Positions 24,456-32,819 of a stretch of DNA of 42,999 nt are shown piece after piece. Both the position numbers and the translations under genes were made by a program. The stretch is taken from the NCBI GenBank assembly GCA_007128345.1, contig SKXS01000071.1, positions 1 through 42,999 on the forward strand, written 5' to 3'. The notes beneath the pieces are model-generated. The model was not told where the DNA came from. It worked only from the letters and a program-made list of their open reading frames with translations, and did no database searches. This stretch comes from Spirochaetia bacterium (GTDB lineage Bacteria; Spirochaetota; Spirochaetia; PWKH01). The first letter of the stretch is position 1, and the number at the start of each line of letters is the position of its first letter.

Positions 24456-25427
24456 GTGCCTGTTTTGCAAAGAGTATTTAACGATCTGACGGAGCTCCGG
24501 TCCTTGTGCGGACCCCATGACCGGAACCTTGATATCCTTTCGGACATGCTGGGGACAAAAATATGCACCCGGGGCAACGAGCTGATCCTCCCTGAGGCGA
24601 CGGATGAGCAGCAGCAGCTGTTTACCAATATAGTTGACTACCTGCAGCGCCTGCACAAACGCGGCAGAATCATAGACACCTATGTGATCAGGACCCTGCG
24701 GGACATCATGGATACAAAGCCCGAAGCTGAAGTAGGCAGGTTTGTTGACATCTGTGTGCAGATCCCGGCGGGTCCTTCCATCTATCCCAAAAACGCCAGG
24801 CAGAGTGAGTACCTCATGAAGATGGAGGAGCATGACATCGTCTTCAGCATCGGCCCCGCAGGTACCGGGAAGACCTTCCTTGCGGTGGCAAAGGCCACCC
24901 AGGCTATTTTGGACCACGAGAAGCACAAGCTCATCCTCACCAGACCGGTGGTGGAGGCGGGGGAGAGCCTCGGTTTTCTGCCCGGGGACCTCTCCCAGAA
25001 GATCAGCCCCTATCTGCGTCCCCTCTACGATGCTCTTGAGATGCTCATGCCCATCTCTACGATCAGGAAGCTTGAGGAGAGCGGAGTCATAGAGGTTGCC
25101 CCGCTGGCGTATATGCGGGGGAGGAACCTCTCGAACTGCTTTATCATTTTGGATGAGGCCCAGAATACGACACGGGAGCAGATGAAGATGTTCCTTACCC
25201 GTATGGGTTCGGGATCCAGGATGGTGATCACCGGTGACGTGACCCAGATCGACCTGCCGAATCCGCAGCGGTCGGGACTGCGCCATGTCACCAAGCTGCT
25301 GCACTCCATAGACGAGATTGCTTTCTCGTACTTCACCTCCCGGGATGTAATCCGTCACCGGCTGGTGAAGATGATCATAGATGCATATGACCAGGAAAGG
25401 AAAGATGAACTCACTAAACACCGTTGA
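24456..25427 (+). CDS. PhoH-family ATPase
   Basis: The 323-residue protein has the PhoH core: Walker A GPAGTGKT (133-140), ILTRPVVEAGE followed by LGFLPGDL, Walker B FIILDEAQNTT (about 228-238), and VITGDVTQIDLP. It is of the PhoH/YbeZ type, cytosolic, and probably acts with YbeY in ribosomal RNA maturation, as ybeZ and ybeY are commonly adjacent. No KH or PIN domain precedes the ATPase; the N-terminal about 100 residues are of the usual YbeZ kind. The start is GTG at 24456 with GGGAGG just before it; an ATG two bases earlier is in another frame. The stop lies within ybeY, an overlap of 23 bases. Confidence 0.92.
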   Translation: MPVLQRVFNDLTELRSLCGPHDRNLDILSDMLGTKICTRGNELILPEATDEQQQLFTNIVDYLQRLHKRGRIIDTYVIRTLRDIMDTKPEAEVGRFVDICVQIPAGPSIYPKNARQSEYLMKMEEHDIVFSIGPAGTGKTFLAVAKATQAILDHEKHKLILTRPVVEAGESLGFLPGDLSQKISPYLRPLYDALEMLMPISTIRKLEESGVIEVAPLAYMRGRNLSNCFIILDEAQNTTREQMKMFLTRMGSGSRMVITGDVTQIDLPNPQRSGLRHVTKLLHSIDEIAFSYFTSRDVIRHRLVKMIIDAYDQERKDELTKHR

Positions 25428-25863
25428 GGTTTCAGGGGATGCCCCCGGAGATGTGGAGGAACTGGTACGCTTCGTCCTCCATGAGAAGGGGATCTCAGGT
25501 GCCGAAGTTTCGGTGCACTTCTGTGATGCCGAGGAGATCGCCAGGCTCAACAGAGAGTACCGGGGCATAGACGCTCCAACGGACGTGCTTTCTTTTCCCA
25601 TGCATGAATCGCTTTCAGCGATGATGGATGCGCTCTCCCTCACTCCATCGGTGCTGCTTGGCGATCTGGTGCTGTCAGAACCGGTAATCAGGCAGAACTG
25701 TGAAACCTACGGGGTCTCCTTTTCTGAAGAATTAACACGGCTGGTAATCCATGGTATGCTTCACCTGCTTGGGGAGACCCACCAGGGATATGACCATGGG
25801 GATCCCATGCTCGCCGAACAGGAACGGCTGGTAAAGCGGCACCTGGAAGCGAAGGAGCAGTAA
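25405..25863 (+). CDS. ybeY: Endoribonuclease YbeY
   Basis: The 152-residue metalloprotein is a single-strand RNase family member needed for 16S rRNA 3' maturation and 70S quality control. It has the zinc motif H-x3-H-x5-H as His116, His120 and His126 in HGMLHLLGETH, with PTDVLSFP (58-65) before it. The usual YDH is replaced by ETH, so the conserved Asp before the last His is missing, while the three histidines stay. I start it at ATG 25405, after AGGAAAGG, since the codons from 25381 add an unrelated N-terminus. It overlaps phoH by 23 bases and is followed by the CorC-like gene five bases after its stop, a neighbourhood often seen (phoH-ybeY-corC). Confidence 0.93.
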   Translation: MNSLNTVEVSGDAPGDVEELVRFVLHEKGISGAEVSVHFCDAEEIARLNREYRGIDAPTDVLSFPMHESLSAMMDALSLTPSVLLGDLVLSEPVIRQNCETYGVSFSEELTRLVIHGMLHLLGETHQGYDHGDPMLAEQERLVKRHLEAKEQ

Positions 25864-25868
25864 ACTAC

Positions 25869-26645
25869 ATGAAATCTTTTTTCAAAAAGTTATTTGCCCC
25901 GCGGGAGGAAGGAAAACCTGAGGGGGTTGACGCCCTCGGCCATGAACGCAGGAACATGATTCAGGGAATCGTCGACCTCTCCGATACCTCGGTTAAGGAG
26001 GTGGTGGTTCCACGGATAGACGTGGTGTTCATTTCCCATGACGCCTCCCAGAAGGAGCTGCTCTCTCTCATTGTGTCCCATGGGTATTCTCGCTACCCGG
26101 TCTACCGGGACACCATCGACAACGTCATCGGCATCCTCTATGTAAAGGATCTCTTTACCTATATCCAGGAGCACAAGCCTATATCATTGGAGCAGATTAT
26201 CCGCAAGCCCTTCTTTGTGCCCGAGAGCAAGAAGCTTGATTCCCTGCTGCGGGAATTCAAGCGCAGGAAGGTGCATATAGCCATAGCCGTGGATGAGTAC
26301 GGCGGCGTGTCGGGCATCATAGCCCTGGAGGACATCATTGAAGAGATTGTAGGTGACATCCAGGACGAATTTGACGACGAGAAAGAAGATATCATCAAGA
26401 TTGGCGAGCATATGTATTTGTGTGATGCCCGGGCTGAGATAGAGGACATCAACCTGGCGGCGGGCATATCCCTGCCTGAGGAACCCTTCGAGACTCTGGG
26501 GGGGTTCGTCTTTGACCTCTTCGGCAAGATTCCCGTCACCTTCGAGAAAACTACCTACGGAAACGTGGATATTATCGTGCAGAGTATTGAAGGCCATAAG
26601 ATAAACACGGTGAAATTGGTAGTCCGGGAAACCGATGTGAATTGA
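25869..26645 (+). CDS. CorC/HlyC-type CBS-domain protein
   Basis: The 258-residue protein has two CBS domains (about residues 40-100 with MIQGIVDLSD before them, and 105-160 with HIAIAVDEYGGVSGIIALED) followed by a CorC_HlyC domain (about 175-258). It lacks the membrane DUF21 domain found in larger relatives. Such soluble forms are known as CorC (magnesium and cobalt efflux regulation) or, in spirochaetes, TlyC, which was named a hemolysin on weak grounds. I would not call it a hemolysin. The family binds adenosyl nucleotides in CBS. It lies after phoH-ybeY, and its stop codon TGA is part of the -35 box of the gap promoter. Confidence 0.9.
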   Translation: MKSFFKKLFAPREEGKPEGVDALGHERRNMIQGIVDLSDTSVKEVVVPRIDVVFISHDASQKELLSLIVSHGYSRYPVYRDTIDNVIGILYVKDLFTYIQEHKPISLEQIIRKPFFVPESKKLDSLLREFKRRKVHIAIAVDEYGGVSGIIALEDIIEEIVGDIQDEFDDEKEDIIKIGEHMYLCDARAEIEDINLAAGISLPEEPFETLGGFVFDLFGKIPVTFEKTTYGNVDIIVQSIEGHKINTVKLVVRETDVN

Positions 26646-26671
26646 CACGTAAGGCGCTCTTTCAGTATATT
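26642..26671 (+). promoter_or_regulatory. Promoter of the gap-pgk-tpiA-secG run
   Basis: TTGACA (26642-26647) and TATATT (26666-26671) are spaced by 18 bases, a near-consensus vegetative promoter. The first T, T, G and A include the stop codon of the CorC-like gene. The predicted start site is near 26678, leaving about 45 bases of leader before the gap ATG. No obvious operator or riboswitch fold was noticed in the leader, which is AT-rich. Confidence 0.7.
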
Positions 26672-26723
26672 AGTGACCATAGTATAAATTATTATCCATT
26701 TTATTTTGTTCCGGGAGGATCAC

Positions 26724-27725
26724 ATGAAGATTGCTATTAACGGATTTGGAAGAATTGGAAGGAACGTGTTCAAGCTTGCGTTTGACCAGAAGGGCATTGA
26801 CGTGGTTGCCATTAACGACCTCACCAGCCCCGAGACCCTGGCGCATCTGCTCAAGTACGATTCGACCTACGGAGTATATGACCGGAAGGTTGAGGTAAAG
26901 GGCGATGCCATGGTGGTGGACGGCAAGGAGATCAAGATCCTCGCAGAACGGAACCCAGCGTCGCTTCCCTGGAAAGCAATGGGAGTTGACGTGGTGATTG
27001 AGTCCACCGGCGTCTTCACGCACGCTGAGAGTCCCAAGGGCGGCTACAAGGACCACATCAAGGCGGGAGCTAAGAAGGTTCTCCTGACGGTTCCGGCGAA
27101 GGATACCATAGATCAGACCATCGTACTCGGCGTCAATGATGATTCCCTGGATCTCTCCCTTGAAGCCTATTCCAACGCATCGTGTACTACCAACTGTCTT
27201 GCACCGATTGCCAAGGTGCTCCATGACAATTTTGGGGTGGTGAAGGGACTCATGAATACGATTCATGCCTACACCAATGACCAGAATATCCTGGACTTCC
27301 CCCATTCTGACCTTAGGCGTGCGCGGTCAGCCGCTCTTTCGATCATCCCCACCACCACCGGTGCCGCAAAAGCGGTCGGTCTGGTGATTCCCGATCTGAA
27401 CGGAAAGCTCAACGGCATGGCCCTTCGTGTTCCGGTACCCACTGGCAGCGTGGTAGACCTCACGGTGGAGCTGGAGAAGGACTGCACGGTTGAGGAACTC
27501 AATGCAGCCATGAAGGCAGCGGCTGAAGGTCCCATGAAGGGAGTGCTCCAGTATACCGAAGATCCCATCGTATCAGCAGACGTGCGCGGGAACCTCCATT
27601 CATCCGTATTTGACGCGCAGTGCACCATGAAGCTCGGTGAGAAGTTTTTCAAGGTGCTTTCATGGTATGATAACGAGATGGGGTATTCAGCGCGGGTAGT
27701 GGACCTGGCGAAGAAGCTTGTCTAA
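26724..27725 (+). CDS. gap: Glyceraldehyde-3-phosphate dehydrogenase
   Basis: The 333-residue enzyme oxidises glyceraldehyde 3-phosphate to 1,3-bisphosphoglycerate with NAD in glycolysis. The N-terminal Rossmann motif is INGFGRIGRN, and the catalytic Cys154 lies in SNASCTTNCLAP. The length is normal. I start at ATG 26724 (MKIAINGFG), seven bases after GGGAGG; a TTG start at 26706 is less likely. It is the first gene after a strong promoter and is followed by pgk after about 13 bases, then tpiA and secG. Confidence 0.98.
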   Translation: MKIAINGFGRIGRNVFKLAFDQKGIDVVAINDLTSPETLAHLLKYDSTYGVYDRKVEVKGDAMVVDGKEIKILAERNPASLPWKAMGVDVVIESTGVFTHAESPKGGYKDHIKAGAKKVLLTVPAKDTIDQTIVLGVNDDSLDLSLEAYSNASCTTNCLAPIAKVLHDNFGVVKGLMNTIHAYTNDQNILDFPHSDLRRARSAALSIIPTTTGAAKAVGLVIPDLNGKLNGMALRVPVPTGSVVDLTVELEKDCTVEELNAAMKAAAEGPMKGVLQYTEDPIVSADVRGNLHSSVFDAQCTMKLGEKFFKVLSWYDNEMGYSARVVDLAKKLV

Positions 27726-27738
27726 GAGGGGTATGTGC

Positions 27739-28932
27739 ATGGGCGTACGGACTGTCAGAGACTTTGACATGAAGCATAAGCGGGTCCTCGTCCGGGTTGA
27801 CTTCAACGTGCCTATCAAGGACGGGAAGATAACCGACGCGACGCGGATTGAGACGGCAATTCCGACGATTTCCTACATCCTTGAACAGGAGGGGTCGTCG
27901 GTCATCGTCATGTCCCATCTGGGAAGACCGAAGGGCAAGCGGGATGAGGCCTACAGCCTCGCCCCGGTTGCCGAGAAGTTCAGCGAACTCCTTGGCCGTC
28001 CGGTGCGCATGGCCCCAGACTGCGTGGGAGAAGAGACCGAGGCTATGGCAGGACGGCTTGCAGCAGGCGAGGTGCTGCTGCTTGAGAACGTTCGGTTTCA
28101 CAAAGAGGAGACGGAAAACGATCCTTCATTTGCGCAGAGGCTCGCGTCACTGGGTGATATATTTGTAAACGACGCCTTTGGAAGCGCCCACCGGGCCCAT
28201 GCTTCGACCGAGGGCGTGACGAAGTTTCTTCCGTCGGCAGCCGGCCTGCTTGTTGAGAAGGAGGTCGCCTTTTTCGGTAAGCTGCTGCACAACCCGGAAA
28301 AACCCTTTGTAGCGATTATCGGTGGCGCAAAGGTCTCCTCAAAGATAGGCGTGCTTGAATCTCTTCTGAAAACGTGTGATACTATTGTAATCGGCGGGGC
28401 TATGGCGTATACGTTCCTGCGGGTCATAGGATACAGCACGGGAAATTCGTTGGTTGAAGAGGAGTATCTCGATACTGCCAGAAAGTTTCTCGATGAAGCA
28501 AAACAGCTTCAAACCCAGATCATCCTGCCTGTAGATCATATGGCCGCTGTATCCTTTACGGAGGATGCAGAGCCTGTGGCAGTTGAAGGTGTAGATGTGC
28601 CCGAAGGGCTTATTGGCATGGACATCGGTCCCAGGACACTGGAAGTGATCAGAAAGGCCCTGAAAGATGCCAGGTCCATAGTATGGAACGGTCCTATGGG
28701 GGTCTTTGAGTTTCCCGCATTCGCCAAGGGCACCTTGGAAGTTGCGGAAATGGCTGCCGCCTCAGCGGGGACCACAGTGGTGGGCGGCGGGGATTCAGTG
28801 GCAGCGGTCAACGCCTTCGGGCTTGCTGACCGGATAGATCACGTGTCTACCGGGGGAGGCGCCTCCCTTGAATTTCTGGAAGGAAAGGTGCTTCCGGGCA
28901 TTGCAGCCCTCGAGGAAGCACAGAACGTATAA
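27739..28932 (+). CDS. pgk: Phosphoglycerate kinase
   Basis: The 397-residue kinase makes ATP from 1,3-bisphosphoglycerate. N-terminal motifs RVLVRVDFNVPIKDG and VIVMSHLGRPKG and the C-terminal nucleotide-binding GGGDSVAAVNAFG followed by HVSTGGGASLEFLEGK are those of the family. The length is typical. I prefer ATG at 27739 because GAGGGG lies seven bases upstream. The ATG at 27733 is only one base from that site, and a TTG at 27718 would overlap gap by eight bases. It lies between gap and tpiA in one transcript. Confidence 0.98.
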   Translation: MGVRTVRDFDMKHKRVLVRVDFNVPIKDGKITDATRIETAIPTISYILEQEGSSVIVMSHLGRPKGKRDEAYSLAPVAEKFSELLGRPVRMAPDCVGEETEAMAGRLAAGEVLLLENVRFHKEETENDPSFAQRLASLGDIFVNDAFGSAHRAHASTEGVTKFLPSAAGLLVEKEVAFFGKLLHNPEKPFVAIIGGAKVSSKIGVLESLLKTCDTIVIGGAMAYTFLRVIGYSTGNSLVEEEYLDTARKFLDEAKQLQTQIILPVDHMAAVSFTEDAEPVAVEGVDVPEGLIGMDIGPRTLEVIRKALKDARSIVWNGPMGVFEFPAFAKGTLEVAEMAAASAGTTVVGGGDSVAAVNAFGLADRIDHVSTGGGASLEFLEGKVLPGIAALEEAQNV

Positions 28933-28942
28933 GGAATGGTGA

Positions 28943-29698
28943 ATGATGAGAACATACTACATTGCTGGCAATTGGAAGATGAACATGACTGCGTCTGAGG
29001 CGAGGGATTTTGCCCAGAAACTGGTGAAGAAGCTCGACGGCTCGGATGTGAAAATCATGGTAGCCCCTCCCTTTACCGCACTGGAATCGGTGTCGTCCAT
29101 CGTTCGGGGAACCTCAATAGTGCTGGGCGCGCAGAATATGTGCCATAAGGAATCCGGCGCCCATACGGGAGAGGTTTCAGCTGATATGCTCCTGGACCTT
29201 GACGTATCGACGGTCATACTGGGACATTCAGAGCGCCGGGCGATCTACAAAGAGACCGATTCGCATATCAACGAGAAGGTTCGCCTGGCCCTTGCCAAGG
29301 GTCTTGAAGTGATCTTCTGCGTAGGAGAGACCCTGGAAGAGCGAGAATCAGGCAAGGTTGAGGATGTGGTGCTTACGCAGGTGCGGGAAGGTCTCGCTTC
29401 TGTTGAGGCCTCGCAGCTCAGCAGCTTGGTCATCGCGTACGAACCGGTCTGGGCTATAGGTACGGGGAAGACTGCTACACCGGAGGACGCTAACGCGGTG
29501 CACAAGCTGATACGTGATGAGATGAGAAGAAGCTTCGGCGATGAAGCAGCAGATGCAATGATCATCCAGTACGGCGGTTCAGTCAAGCCGGATAATGCCG
29601 CTGAGCTTATGTCCCAGAGCGATATTGACGGGGCACTGGTAGGCGGAGCTTCCCTGGATGTTGATTCCTTTGCTGCAATTGCGCAGTTTAATGCATAG
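28943..29698 (+). CDS. tpiA: Triosephosphate isomerase
   Basis: The 251-residue TIM barrel interconverts dihydroxyacetone phosphate and glyceraldehyde 3-phosphate. AGNWKMN (the phosphate and Lys motif) is at about residue 8, LGHSERR (catalytic His) at about 93, and YEPVWAIGTGKTAT (catalytic Glu) at about 165. GGSVKP completes the phosphate site. The start is one of two adjacent ATG codons (28943 or 28946). It begins 10 bases after pgk and is followed by secG after 14 bases. Gap, Pgk and TpiA together form the glycolytic core of this transcript. Confidence 0.98.
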   Translation: MMRTYYIAGNWKMNMTASEARDFAQKLVKKLDGSDVKIMVAPPFTALESVSSIVRGTSIVLGAQNMCHKESGAHTGEVSADMLLDLDVSTVILGHSERRAIYKETDSHINEKVRLALAKGLEVIFCVGETLEERESGKVEDVVLTQVREGLASVEASQLSSLVIAYEPVWAIGTGKTATPEDANAVHKLIRDEMRRSFGDEAADAMIIQYGGSVKPDNAAELMSQSDIDGALVGGASLDVDSFAAIAQFNA

Positions 29699-29712
29699 AA
29701 AATGGAGTTTGT

Positions 29713-30069
29713 ATGGGTATAATAAGTATTGTATTTCTCATACTGTTTGTGATTGTTTCTTTTGTGCTCATTCTCCTGGTAGTTATTCAGAATGAAAACA
29801 GTCAGGGGCTGGGGGGCATTTTCGGAGGGAGCAGCGATACCACCTTCGGAGCTCGGTCGGGCACTATCCTGACAAAGATCACCTATACGGTGGCGGGGGT
29901 ATTCCTTGGACTGACGTTCATACTCGCATTTATCAACCGGACACCCTCCGGAGATGGACTGCTTGAACGCGCAGGTCCGGCTCAGCAGGGACAGGAATGG
30001 TGGTCCATGCCGGCAGAGGATATAACACCGCCGGCAGATGATGAGCTTCCAGAAGCACAGGGCAATTAA
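29713..30069 (+). CDS. secG: Preprotein translocase subunit SecG
   Basis: The 118-residue protein has two membrane helices (about 2-24 and 55-76). The linker between them contains LLVVIQNENSQGLGG and GARSGT, the SecG signature. SecG assists SecYEG translocation. A Pro/Glu-rich tail of about 40 residues after the second helix is longer than in minimal SecG proteins. It follows tpiA by 14 bases. The tpiA-secG pairing is common in bacteria. A 28-bp perfect palindrome lies seven bases after its stop. Confidence 0.93.
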   Translation: MGIISIVFLILFVIVSFVLILLVVIQNENSQGLGGIFGGSSDTTFGARSGTILTKITYTVAGVFLGLTFILAFINRTPSGDGLLERAGPAQQGQEWWSMPAEDITPPADDELPEAQGN

Positions 30070-30075
30070 TACTGA

Positions 30076-30103
30076 CTTCAGGCCGCTGTACAGCGGCCTG
30101 AAG
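30076..30103. terminator. Perfect 28-bp palindrome, probable transcription end of the gap run
   Basis: The sequence from CTTCAGGCCGCTGT to its exact complement in reverse is perfect over 14 bases on each side, with no loop bases. It is GC-rich and would fold as a strong hairpin in RNA. No T run follows on either strand, so it is not a textbook intrinsic terminator. It may stop polymerase differently, protect the 3' end, or be a protein-binding site. Confidence 0.5.
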
Positions 30104-30123
30104 CTGGTTCAGGCGGGTCATCT

Positions 30124-30546
30124 ATGAGAGTTGCTGTTGTATACTACGCGCACACGAATGATCGGAAGCTGCTAGAGCTCTCCCAGGGACTTGCCAGGGG
30201 GATCAGCGCTAACGGGCATGATGTGGATATTATTAACGCAAAAGTGCAGGGCGGTGATAAAAAGCTGTCCTTCTACGAATACCTAGCTGTGGGCACCGAG
30301 GCTGTCACAGCATTCGGCGGCACCATCCCCGAAGGCATAACCCAGTATCTCAAGCAGTCAGGAACGCTCTCCGGGAAACGGTGCTTTGCCTTTGTGCTCA
30401 AAAAAAGCCTGCGGCCTATGAAGAGCCTAGCTAAACTGATGAAGGTTATGGAGGCAGAGGGCATGTACCTCAAGTTCTCGGAAATCCTGATGAAGCCGAC
30501 GGATGCAGAGGAGATCGGTAAGCGGCTCCATGTGAAGCGCCGCTGA
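30124..30546 (+). CDS. Flavodoxin-fold protein
   Basis: The 140-residue protein has the start RVAVVYYAHTNDRKLLELSQGLARGI, which resembles the FMN-phosphate loop and first helix of flavodoxins. EYLAVGTEAVTAFGG and GKRCFAFVLKK follow at the places of the later strands. The classic SxTGNT loop is replaced by AHTNDR, so FMN binding needs proof. No signal peptide is present. It follows the palindrome after secG and lies 40 bases before the SurA-like gene. A relaxed flavodoxin-like fold is the best call; electron transfer is not proven. Confidence 0.6.
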   Translation: MRVAVVYYAHTNDRKLLELSQGLARGISANGHDVDIINAKVQGGDKKLSFYEYLAVGTEAVTAFGGTIPEGITQYLKQSGTLSGKRCFAFVLKKSLRPMKSLAKLMKVMEAEGMYLKFSEILMKPTDAEEIGKRLHVKRR

Positions 30547-30586
30547 CCGCCTGTTTGTCCTAACTAATACCAGAAAGAGGTTACCT

Positions 30587-31633
30587 ATGATACCAAAAAG
30601 AACCATACCGGTCATTGCAGTGTTCATGCTGTGTGTACTGACCGGCATATATGCTGACGATCTGCTGCTCCAGCCGGCAGCCGTGGTCAATCTGATCCGA
30701 TCGCAGGTTATCCCCATGCAGGAAGTCGATGCAACTTTTGATGAATACCGCATGACCCAGCAGCGGCAGGGACTTCCCGTAGAGCTGACCAAGGATGATA
30801 TCCTCCAGGTCCTCATAGAGAATGAACTGCTTATCCAGGGAGCCAGGCAGTTCGGCACCACGGTAAGCGAGCAGGAAGTCACCGCTGAATTCAATGCCCA
30901 GAAGCAGTCCGTTGAGCAGCAGCTCGGCAGGAGACTCAGCGACGCTGAATTTTCCCAGGTCCTCAGCGACTTCTTCGACAAGACCGTTGACGGATTCAGG
31001 ACGGAGATACGCAATCAGATACTGGTGGACCGCTATGTGCGTACTGCAAAGAGATCGGTGGTGGAGAATGTGCCTGCACCGACGCTCCAGGAGGTGCAGA
31101 CCGTCTATAGGCAGAATGCCACGTCGTTTACCAACCCTGAGTACGCACTGCTGAGACACATATACGTAGATAACCGCAATAAGAGCGACAGCGAAGCGTA
31201 TGCGAAGATATCAAGTGCGCTGCGGAGGATACAGTCCGGGGCAGCGTCCTTCGACTCGCTTGTGCTTGAGGTCTCCGAGGATGAGGGGACCAAGTTTCAG
31301 AGCGGTGAGATGGGATGGCTTGCCATAGATGACGCCCAGCGCAAGCAGATGCTGGGAGCCGAGTTCTTTGATAAGGTCTTTGAACTGGAAACTGGTGAAA
31401 TTTCCGGGATTATCAATTCAAACGCCGGCTACCATATCGTGAAGATGCAGGACTACAGACCTGCCAAGATGCTCGGGCTCTATGACACGATCAATCCTTC
31501 AAGCAGGACTACAGTGTATCAGTATATTTCCAACCAGCTGTACGCTCAGAAGCAGGCAAATGCCTACAACCGGGCGATTGATGAGCTGGTGGAGGAACTG
31601 CGCAAGAAGGCCGACATCAGGGTACTGCTCTAG
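30587..31633 (+). CDS. SurA/PpiC-type periplasmic peptidyl-prolyl isomerase
   Basis: The 348-residue protein has a signal peptide (about 1-23, ending near TGIYA). A SurA-like N-terminal chaperone domain (about 25-170, with VNLIRSQVIPMQEVD and ENELLIQGARQFGTTVS) follows, then one parvulin domain (about 180-290). The parvulin part contains LLRHIYV, SEDEGTKFQSGEMGWL and YHIVKMQDYRP. It should aid folding of outer-membrane proteins in the periplasm. SurA of E. coli has two parvulin repeats; this one has one, as in many spirochaetes. RBS AGAGG lies upstream of the ATG at 30587. nusB starts directly after the stop. Confidence 0.88.
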   Translation: MIPKRTIPVIAVFMLCVLTGIYADDLLLQPAAVVNLIRSQVIPMQEVDATFDEYRMTQQRQGLPVELTKDDILQVLIENELLIQGARQFGTTVSEQEVTAEFNAQKQSVEQQLGRRLSDAEFSQVLSDFFDKTVDGFRTEIRNQILVDRYVRTAKRSVVENVPAPTLQEVQTVYRQNATSFTNPEYALLRHIYVDNRNKSDSEAYAKISSALRRIQSGAASFDSLVLEVSEDEGTKFQSGEMGWLAIDDAQRKQMLGAEFFDKVFELETGEISGIINSNAGYHIVKMQDYRPAKMLGLYDTINPSSRTTVYQYISNQLYAQKQANAYNRAIDELVEELRKKADIRVLL

Positions 31634-31634
31634 G

Positions 31635-32078
31635 ATGAGCTCCCGTCATAAGGCCAGGATCCTTGCCGTGCAGGCTCTCTACCTCTACGATGAGGGCCTG
31701 CCCTGGGAACTCGAGGAACTGCTCCAGTTTCCCTGGCTGACCGACGATGAACGAGAGGCCTGCGGAGAAGAGACTCTGAGCTTCGCGCAGCTGCTTGTTT
31801 CAGGCATGATAGAGCAGATTGAAGCAGTGGATCGTGGAATTCGGGACCACCTGAAGAACTGGGATTTCACGCGTCTGACCCGGGTGGACCGCTCCATACT
31901 TCGCCTGGGCGTCTACACGCTTGCTTTTCAGCTTGAAATTCCCAAGAATGTGGTTATCCATGAGTCCATACTGCTGGCAAAGCGGCTGTCCGGGGAGAAA
32001 TCCCACAGCATCATAAACGGACTTCTGGACGCCTACGCAGAAACCTGCAGGATTTCCCATGATACGACTGAAAAATGA
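31635..32078 (+). CDS. nusB: Transcription antitermination factor NusB
   Basis: The 147-residue helical protein has the NusB start SSRHKARILAVQALYLYDEG and the end motif VVIHESILLAKRLSGEKSHSIINGLLD. NusB with NusE (S10) binds boxA of rRNA operons and supports antitermination and rRNA folding. I set the start at ATG 31635, one base after the previous stop. An open frame extends 51 codons upstream in the surA-like gene but is not similar to NusB. The 3' end overlaps map by 20 bases. Confidence 0.94.
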   Translation: MSSRHKARILAVQALYLYDEGLPWELEELLQFPWLTDDEREACGEETLSFAQLLVSGMIEQIEAVDRGIRDHLKNWDFTRLTRVDRSILRLGVYTLAFQLEIPKNVVIHESILLAKRLSGEKSHSIINGLLDAYAETCRISHDTTEK

Positions 32079-32805
32079 ACAGGATCTTGATGGCATCCGC
32101 GCTTCCTGCCGGCTGCTGGCGTCGCTCCATAAGGAGCTCTCCTCCTGGGTGAGGGAGGGCATGACCACCAGCCAAGTGGACGCGTATGTGTATGCCTACA
32201 TCATGGATCATCGAGCGCAGCCTGCATTCCTCGGCTACATGGGATATCCCGCATCGGCCTGCATATCGGTAAACCAGGAAGTCATACATGGGATACCCGG
32301 ACAGCGGATGATCCGTGACGGCGATATCGTAAGTATCGATATCGGGATCAACCTTGAGGGGTTCTTCAGCGACGCAGCGCAGACCGTCATGATCGGGGAT
32401 GTTGATCCAGAGATCAAAAAACTGGTGGACGTTACCCGTGAGTGTGTGTATCTTGGAATAAAGAAGGCTGTGGTTGGAAACCGCATCAGCCATATAGGAA
32501 AAGCCGTATCAGCCCACGCTGAGGAATCGGGTTTTTCGGTAGTCAGGGAGTACTGCGGTCATGGGGTAGGGTTTTCTCCCCATGAAGATCCGCAGGTGCC
32601 TAACTACCCGAGCAAGTCCGCGAACCAGAGGCTGAGAAGCGGCATGGTGCTGGCCATTGAGCCCATGGTCAATATGGGAACTCCACGAATCAGGCACATG
32701 GATGACCAATGGACCGTGGTCACCGCTGATGACCGCCCGTCGGCGCACTGGGAACATACCATAGCCGTTCACGAAGATCAGGCTGAAATACTTACTGCCT
32801 GGTGA
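32059..32805 (+). CDS. map: Type I methionine aminopeptidase
   Basis: The 248-residue metalloenzyme removes the initiator methionine. Metal ligands are in VSIDIGINLEGFFSDAAQT (two Asp), HGVGFSPHEDP (His), LAIEPMV (Glu) and HWEHTIAVHED (Glu). AYIMDHRAQPAFLGYMGYPASACISVNQEVIHGIPG in pieces matches the conserved N-terminal part. No N-terminal zinc-finger extension exists. The start overlaps nusB by 20 bases. The htrA-like gene follows, its ribosome site overlapping the map stop. Confidence 0.96.
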   Translation: MIRLKNEQDLDGIRASCRLLASLHKELSSWVREGMTTSQVDAYVYAYIMDHRAQPAFLGYMGYPASACISVNQEVIHGIPGQRMIRDGDIVSIDIGINLEGFFSDAAQTVMIGDVDPEIKKLVDVTRECVYLGIKKAVVGNRISHIGKAVSAHAEESGFSVVREYCGHGVGFSPHEDPQVPNYPSKSANQRLRSGMVLAIEPMVNMGTPRIRHMDDQWTVVTADDRPSAHWEHTIAVHEDQAEILTAW

Positions 32806-32819
32806 GGAGGAATAGGGTT

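Noticed and set aside
24444..25643. A 399-codon open frame on the minus strand across phoH and ybeY
   Set aside because: It is antisense to phoH and ybeY, which carry all the family motifs. The frame has no family resemblance, and its length follows from the codon use of the real genes.
25869..26645. Hemolysin annotation for the CorC-like protein
   Set aside because: The TlyC/HlyC naming in this family is historical; the protein is soluble with CBS domains and no membrane-lytic feature.
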